This document shows, one piece after another, positions 60,019-64,000 of a stretch of 64,000 nt of DNA. The stretch's first letter is position 1, and each line of letters opens with the position of its first letter. The stretch comes from Roseiarcus sp963775575 (lineage in GTDB: Bacteria > Pseudomonadota > Alphaproteobacteria > Rhizobiales > Beijerinckiaceae): NCBI GenBank assembly GCA_963775575.1, contig CAVZJG010000005.1:424530-488529 (forward strand), read 5' to 3'. Made by a program: the position numbers and the translations under genes. Below the pieces are notes generated by a model that was not told where the DNA came from, made no database searches, and saw nothing but the letters and a program-made list of their open reading frames with translations.

Positions 60019-60823
60019 GCTGATGCGGATGGTCGAGCATCGGATCGCCGATCCGCGCATCCTGCGGCTGATACGCCAATGGATTGCGGTCGGCGTTCTG
60101 GAGAACGGCGTGTACGCCGAGACGGTGGAAGGGACGCCACAGGGCGCGGGAATCAGCCCGCTGCTCGCCAATATCTTTCTGCACTACGCGCTCGATCTAT
60201 GGGTCGGGCAGTGGATACGCCGCGCGGCAACCGGCCAGATGAGGCTGGTGCGCTACGCCGACGACTTCCTGCTGACCTTCGAGCGGCGCGCGGATGCGGA
60301 CAGGATGGCGACAGCCCTGGCGGAACGGTTGGCCAAGTTTGGGCTTCGCCTGCACGAAGACAAAACGCGGCTGATCGAGTTCGGACGGTTCGCTGCGACG
60401 AACCGTCGGCGACGGAGCGAAGGGCGGCCAGAGACGTTCGATTTTCTGGGCTTCACGCACTATTGCGGAAAGACCCAGGACGGGCGGTTCATGGTCCACC
60501 GCAAAACACAGCGCGGCCGCATGGTCCGCAAGCTGAAGGAGTTGCGGCAGGAATTGAAACGGCGGATGCACACGCGGTTGCGCGAACAGCATGGATGGCT
60601 GGCTCGCGTGCTGCGGGGGCACTACGCCTACTATGGCGTCACCGGCAACAGCTATGGCTTGCGCCGCTTCCTGACCCAGGCTGTCAGAGCCTGGCACGGA
60701 GCGATAAGGCGGCGCGGACAAAAGCGACGAATGTCGTGGGACCGTTTCAATGCTCTTTTGCGCGCCAACCCACTGCCGCCGCCGAGGCTCGTTCACGTTT
60801 GGCGAGGTCGAGCGGCTCGATAA
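59840..60823 (+). CDS. chimeric ORF: IstB N-terminus fused to group II intron reverse transcriptase/maturase
   Basis: The product has 327 residues in one open frame. Residues 1-60 are IstB (MKATDKIDAARIDLLLGELR; RFLAALAEQEMVERSRR). From LMRMVEHRIADPRILRLIRQ onward it is a group II intron RT: ETVEGTPQGAGISPLLANIF, MRLVRYADDFLLTFERRADA (the catalytic YADD), FGLRLHEDKTRLIEFGRFA, FDFLGFTHYCGKT and the maturase end GHYAYYGVTGNS. RT fingers and the first palm motifs are missing, as is the IstB ATPase core. It is a recombination product and probably not functional. Confidence 0.85.
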   Translation: MKATDKIDAARIDLLLGELRLPGVKLIWAALAATADKEGWAAARFLAALAEQEMVERSRRLMRMVEHRIADPRILRLIRQWIAVGVLENGVYAETVEGTPQGAGISPLLANIFLHYALDLWVGQWIRRAATGQMRLVRYADDFLLTFERRADADRMATALAERLAKFGLRLHEDKTRLIEFGRFAATNRRRRSEGRPETFDFLGFTHYCGKTQDGRFMVHRKTQRGRMVRKLKELRQELKRRMHTRLREQHGWLARVLRGHYAYYGVTGNSYGLRRFLTQAVRAWHGAIRRRGQKRRMSWDRFNALLRANPLPPPRLVHVWRGRAAR

Positions 60824-60912
60824 GGGGTTACTCATCAGAAGAGCCGGATGCGGGAAAGCTGCAAGTCCGGATCTGTGGGGGAGGCGGCGGGCGACCGCCG
60901 CCTCTACCCGAC
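60020..60912 (+). mobile_element. group II intron, 3' half
   Basis: This covers the RT/maturase 3' part and the intron RNA end. Domain V is recognisable at 60841-60874 and domain VI at about 60875-60912, ending CTACCCGAC. The 5' half of the intron is missing here. A 5' end fragment of similar type lies at 44848. Confidence 0.78.
60841..60874 (+). ncRNA. group II intron domain V
   Basis: GAGCCGGATGCGGGAAAGCT and GCAAGTCCGGATCT form the 34-base domain V hairpin with a GAAA tetraloop. The outer stem pairs GAGCCGGA with TCCGGATCT-type sequence. It is followed by a GC-rich domain VI hairpin (GGCGGCGG-GCGA-CCGCCGCC). This is the catalytic heart of a bacterial group II intron. Confidence 0.75.
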
Positions 60913-60950
60913 CATTTGAGTTCCAGAAGGGATTCCCACAGCGGACTCGG

Positions 60951-61080
60951 CATGCGAGTGTGCGCGATTCGCGCTCGAAAATCGCTCTCCGTTTCGTCCG
61001 CCGATCTTCGTCGGCTCAAAGCCCTCATCTGGGACCGCAACGCGCCGCAGAAGCACGTCTGGCGGGCCGAGATCGTGCTT
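60951..61080 (+). pseudogene. IS630-family transposase N-terminal remnant
   Basis: From the ATG near 60951 one frame reads MRVCAIRARKSLSVSSADLR, then LIWDRNAPQKHVWRAEIVLL. This is the usual N-terminus of IS630-type transposases. The rest of the gene is absent. It lies about 40 bases after the intron 3' end. Confidence 0.65.
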
Positions 61081-61495
61081 TTGACTGATCTTCAACAGTC
61101 GAGATCGTCAACCTATTGATTGCAAGCGCAAATCTGCGCTGGAAACGCGCCTTGGCACTACATTTTGTTTGCTCGGCGGGTGGAATCAGTCTTCGGCGAG
61201 TTGCCGGACGGTGGGCGGCAGAGCGACGCCGGCGGCGCGTAGGGCGAGGCTTGCGGCGGGGCGCGGCGCCGAGCGCAGGAGAAAGGGCGCAGGTCCTTTC
61301 CAGACCCTCCTCGAAATCACCGCCCTCTTGACCACCCGGCCGGCAACCCGCGCCGCGCCTACAACCCAATCAGGCCCGGACGACAGGGGGTGGGTAGTTA
61401 ACCCTAGCGACAGACGGCAGAGTTACCTTGACTTCATCTACATTCAGACATATATATGGTTAAATGAGCCAGATTGCGTCTTTGAAGAGTCTAGA
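61081..61495. other. gene-free stretch before the GT2 gene
   Basis: This stretch probably contains further decayed IS sequence, but I cannot assign it. From about 61400 the composition becomes AT-rich (ACATATATATGGTTAAATGA), suggesting the promoter region of the following glycosyltransferase. Confidence 0.35.
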
Positions 61496-62362
61496 ATGAT
61501 CTCCATCGTGATCCCCGCAGTTAATGAGCATGACAATATTGGCCTCTGTTTGGAAGCGATTGCTTGGTGCGACGATATTCATGTTATAGACTCGGGTAGT
61601 ACCGACGATACGCCGTTTATTGCTGAGGCGAAGGGAGCGCATGTATTTAAGCGCGAATTCACGAACTATGCCGATCAGAGGAACTTCGCGCTCGATAATT
61701 TAAAATTGAAGTATGACTGGGTCCTTCACCTCGACGCCGACGAGCTCGTCACTGAAGGATTGAAGCAAGAAATGCTCGATATTGCGGTGAATGGATCGGA
61801 GTTCAGTGCCTACGAAGTACCGTTCCGCATCTTCTTCTTGGGCCGCTTCTTACGCTATGGCGGATCACGTCCCAACTATCAAGTGCGTTTTGGGAAAAGA
61901 GATGAATTACGATTTCGGGAACTTGGGCATGGCCAGAAAGAGGACATGGTACGTGGTTCCATTGGCCAATTGAGAAATCCATTGTTGCACTTTACTTTTT
62001 CCAAAGGATTCTCAGTGTGGATTATAAAACAAGACAGGAGATCTGATTTCGAGGCGAGAGTTACTTTTGCTGAGGCTAAATTTTCGTTGAGCTCGGGTGT
62101 ATCAACGACAACGAAAATTCGAAGGGCGCTGCGAGAGTTGTCGCGGCTCTTGCCGTTTAGGGCGGCACTGCGTTTTTTCTATACGTATATCATTCAGCTT
62201 GGATTTCTTGACGGACGGCCGGGCTTTCATTTCTGTATGCTGAATGCGATGTATGAATATTTCATCACCTTGAAGAAGATCGAACAGCACGCGGACTCTA
62301 GTATGCGCGCGGGAGTAAACGCGGCGCACAGTGAAGTGGACCCCATCCGCAGGACCACTTGA
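61496..62362 (+). CDS. glycosyltransferase family 2 (WaaE/KdtX-like)
   Basis: The product is 288 residues from the ATG at 61496. The N-terminus MISIVIPAVNEHDNIGLCLE, DDIHVIDSGSTDDT, NYADQRNFALDNLKLKYDWV and LHLDADELVT (DxD) match the WaaE-type GT2 subgroup. This subgroup adds glucose or related sugars. GC content is low, like the epimerase gene at 56716. It is flanked by IS remnants on both sides. Confidence 0.87.
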   Translation: MISIVIPAVNEHDNIGLCLEAIAWCDDIHVIDSGSTDDTPFIAEAKGAHVFKREFTNYADQRNFALDNLKLKYDWVLHLDADELVTEGLKQEMLDIAVNGSEFSAYEVPFRIFFLGRFLRYGGSRPNYQVRFGKRDELRFRELGHGQKEDMVRGSIGQLRNPLLHFTFSKGFSVWIIKQDRRSDFEARVTFAEAKFSLSSGVSTTTKIRRALRELSRLLPFRAALRFFYTYIIQLGFLDGRPGFHFCMLNAMYEYFITLKKIEQHADSSMRAGVNAAHSEVDPIRRTT

Positions 62363-62407
62363 ATCGGTTGCTTAGTTGGATTGTCGGCCATTCCGCTCTC
62401 CTGTTTC

Positions 62408-62767
62408 GCAATTGCTCACGTCCCGGCGCGGGCTTTGGTCACGCGACGCATGGGATCGGCAGGCCTTCGAGGGTGAGGCGGATTGCGTCGATGGCGCGGA
62501 TTGATCTTCGACGTGCGGTTTCGACGACGGACCTTATGTCGGCATAGAGCGCGGCGCCCCATTCGCTGCGAAAGCCGTTGGTGATCTTGCGATAGATCAC
62601 GCAGGGGCGCAGCGCCCGCTCGGAACTGTTGTTGGTCGCCGCGAGGTCGCGGTTGGTCACGAAGACGAAGAGATGGCGGCGGACTTTCTTGATGATCGTC
62701 TGGAGCTTGTGTCCAGCCTTGTGGGTCGGGATCAGGCTCATGAGGCGATCGAGCCGCCGGTTCAGAT
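62408..62767 (-). mobile_element. IS66 copy 3 (same element as copies 1 and 2), split by ISAs1
   Basis: GCAATTGCTCACGTCCCGGC at 62408 is the right end of the 33758/35659 element in reverse orientation. The minus strand encodes the same transposase C-terminus (LNRRLDRLMSLIPTHKAGHK; EGLPIPCVA). At 62767 it is interrupted by the ISAs1 element, and the remainder must lie beyond the right edge. Confidence 0.88.
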
Positions 62768-63999
62768 CAGGGCTGTTCAGTTCTGATTTAATCCTGGCAT
62801 TTCGAGGACGAGATTGATGTCGAGAGCGGCCCGCCAGCGGGCATTGCGGATGTTGTCGCATCCCGAGGCCCTGATCAGATTGTAAGCGAAGGATCGCAAG
62901 CGGGCGACGACATCGGGGTTCTTGCGAATGCGGGAAGCATCCTCGGCGAAGGCGGTGTCGCGCACGTAGTGACTGCCATTCTCGATGCGCCAATGCGCGC
63001 GCATCCATTCGTTCCAGCGCTTGGGCGTTTGGTTGGCAGCGGAAGAAACCCAGAAGACAACCTCGGTCGTTTGCGTGCAAAGTCCCGTCGCAGGGTTGCG
63101 CTTGCAGACCGTGCGTTCCAGGCGGAGCACGGTTTTGATCAGGTTTTGCCAAGGTGTATGGCGAAACCACGCCTTGGCCGGGAACGCCGTCAATTCGCGG
63201 GTTTCCCAGCGATTGCGGCCCGTGGTTTTGGTCGTGTCCGAGCCGATTGGCTTTCGCCCGGCGGTTCCCAGTTCAAGCCTGCGGCGCAGGCTCGGTTGGT
63301 TGTCCTTGACCTGAGTGAGCAATTGATTGCCCGAGGCGATCACGCGCTCAAAGGTTTTTTTGGGCGTGTTCGGCATCGAGCGTGAACACGCAACCTTTCA
63401 AGCCGAGCGCCTCGATAAGCTCTGGCGCGGCTGGAATCTCGTTGCTCTTCTCCCCGACCATCAGATGGCCGAGCACGATCTGATCGGCTTGCCGCAGCGC
63501 CGACATCATATGGGCCGCTTTGCGGTCGCTGAAGGCGTCGAAGCTGCCGCGCAGGGTCTTGCCGTCGATGGCGATCGCCACCAATCCGTCCGAGGCAGGC
63601 GACGTCGAAATCGACGATGCGTGCTGCCGAAACGCGGCCTCCAACGCGGTCGGATCGACGCTTTGGAGGATCAGCCGCAACCCCGTGTAGGATGGCGAAT
63701 ACGGCAACCGCAGGCCAAACGCATCGTTCAAACGCTGCAAATGAATGCGAATGAATTCATGCATTTTCCGGTAGGAGTTGGCGCCAGCGACCATGCCGAG
63801 AATGGCGTAGAGCAACACGGTAGCCAGATCGAACCGCTTGCCTTCGTCCCGGCGATGGTCCGGGATGGTGCGCAAAATCTCCTGCAGCGATGCCGGCATG
63901 GGACAACCTCCGATTCGGGTTGTCGCCTATAAATTCAGACATTTTCGCCGCCGGGAATCCCAAAACCGCCATCAAAGGTCAGAGAACTGAACAGCCCTG
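62768..63999 (-). mobile_element. ISAs1-family element
   Basis: The element is 1232 bases, bounded by CAGGGCTGTTCAGTTCT (62768) and AGAACTGAACAGCCCTG (ending 63999). It sits inside IS66 copy 3. Any target duplication on the right lies outside the window. Confidence 0.85.
62777..63899 (-). pseudogene. ISAs1-family transposase, split by a frameshift
   Basis: The first part (63899 to about 63348) starts MPASLQEILRTIPDHRRDEG and includes VAIAIDGKTLRGSFD and CVFTLDAEHAQK. The second part continues KTFERVIASGNQLLTQVKDN, RAHWRIENGSHYVRDTAFAE and ends EMPGLNQN. The break lies in an A7 run on the minus strand (63355-63361). Six A would join both parts in one frame. This is either an inactivating insertion or a slippage site. 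Confidence 0.82.
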
Positions 64000-64000
64000 C

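Overview
The window is one contiguous, GC-rich stretch of an alphaproteobacterial chromosome. The most likely order is Hyphomicrobiales, possibly a Methylocystaceae/Beijerinckiaceae-type genome. I infer this from the carB tail-greA-ELM1-trmJ housekeeping order, the overall codon use and the IS repertoire. No rRNA, tRNA or CRISPR array was seen.

Bases 1-11746 are mainly housekeeping: the carB 3' end, greA, an ELM1-family gene, trmJ, an HlyD/ABC-2 export operon, yicC and gmk. A tandem duplication of about 935 bp has copied the greA tail, a small secreted-protein gene and the ELM1 head. Two toxin-antitoxin (TA) modules, a resolvase remnant and a gene with a HEPN-like RxxxxH motif lie between trmJ and the exporter.

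Bases 11747-17237 form a TA/mobile scar: a vapBC pair with a frameshifted vapB, a tacAT pair, a relB-yafQ pair with a frameshifted toxin, a HEAT-repeat gene and nested IS66 orfA fragments. Two direct copies of part of one hypothetical gene bracket this island. Several TA promoters have a palindrome overlapping the -10 box.

Bases 17338-62362 are a large exopolysaccharide locus of the Wzx/Wzy/Wza/Wzc type. It contains a polymerase/ligase, a phosphatase, an initiating sugar-phosphate transferase, Wza, a Gly-rich secreted protein, the Wzc kinase, a NusG paralogue, gmd, fcl, a WcaI-like glycosyltransferase, a flippase, a perosamine synthase-like aminotransferase, acetyltransferases, several glycosyltransferases, two further polymerase-like genes, an SGNH-like protein and a 985-residue putative glycosidase-like protein. 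A perfect 13-nt ops (JUMPstart core) sequence lies 70 nt after the NusG-paralogue gene and upstream of gmd. This suggests an RfaH-like antitermination circuit built into the operon.

From 33.5 kb onward the locus is heavily damaged by transposition. Two near-identical IS66-type elements sit inside one methyltransferase-like gene with intact 8-bp target duplications. An IS21 element truncates a polymerase gene. Remnants of IS66, IS701-like, IS3, IS256, IS5/IS1182 and IS630 elements and of group II introns fill the gaps. A second IS21 has its istB fused in frame to a group II intron reverse transcriptase. The window ends inside a third copy of the same IS66, itself split by an ISAs1-family element with a frameshifted transposase.
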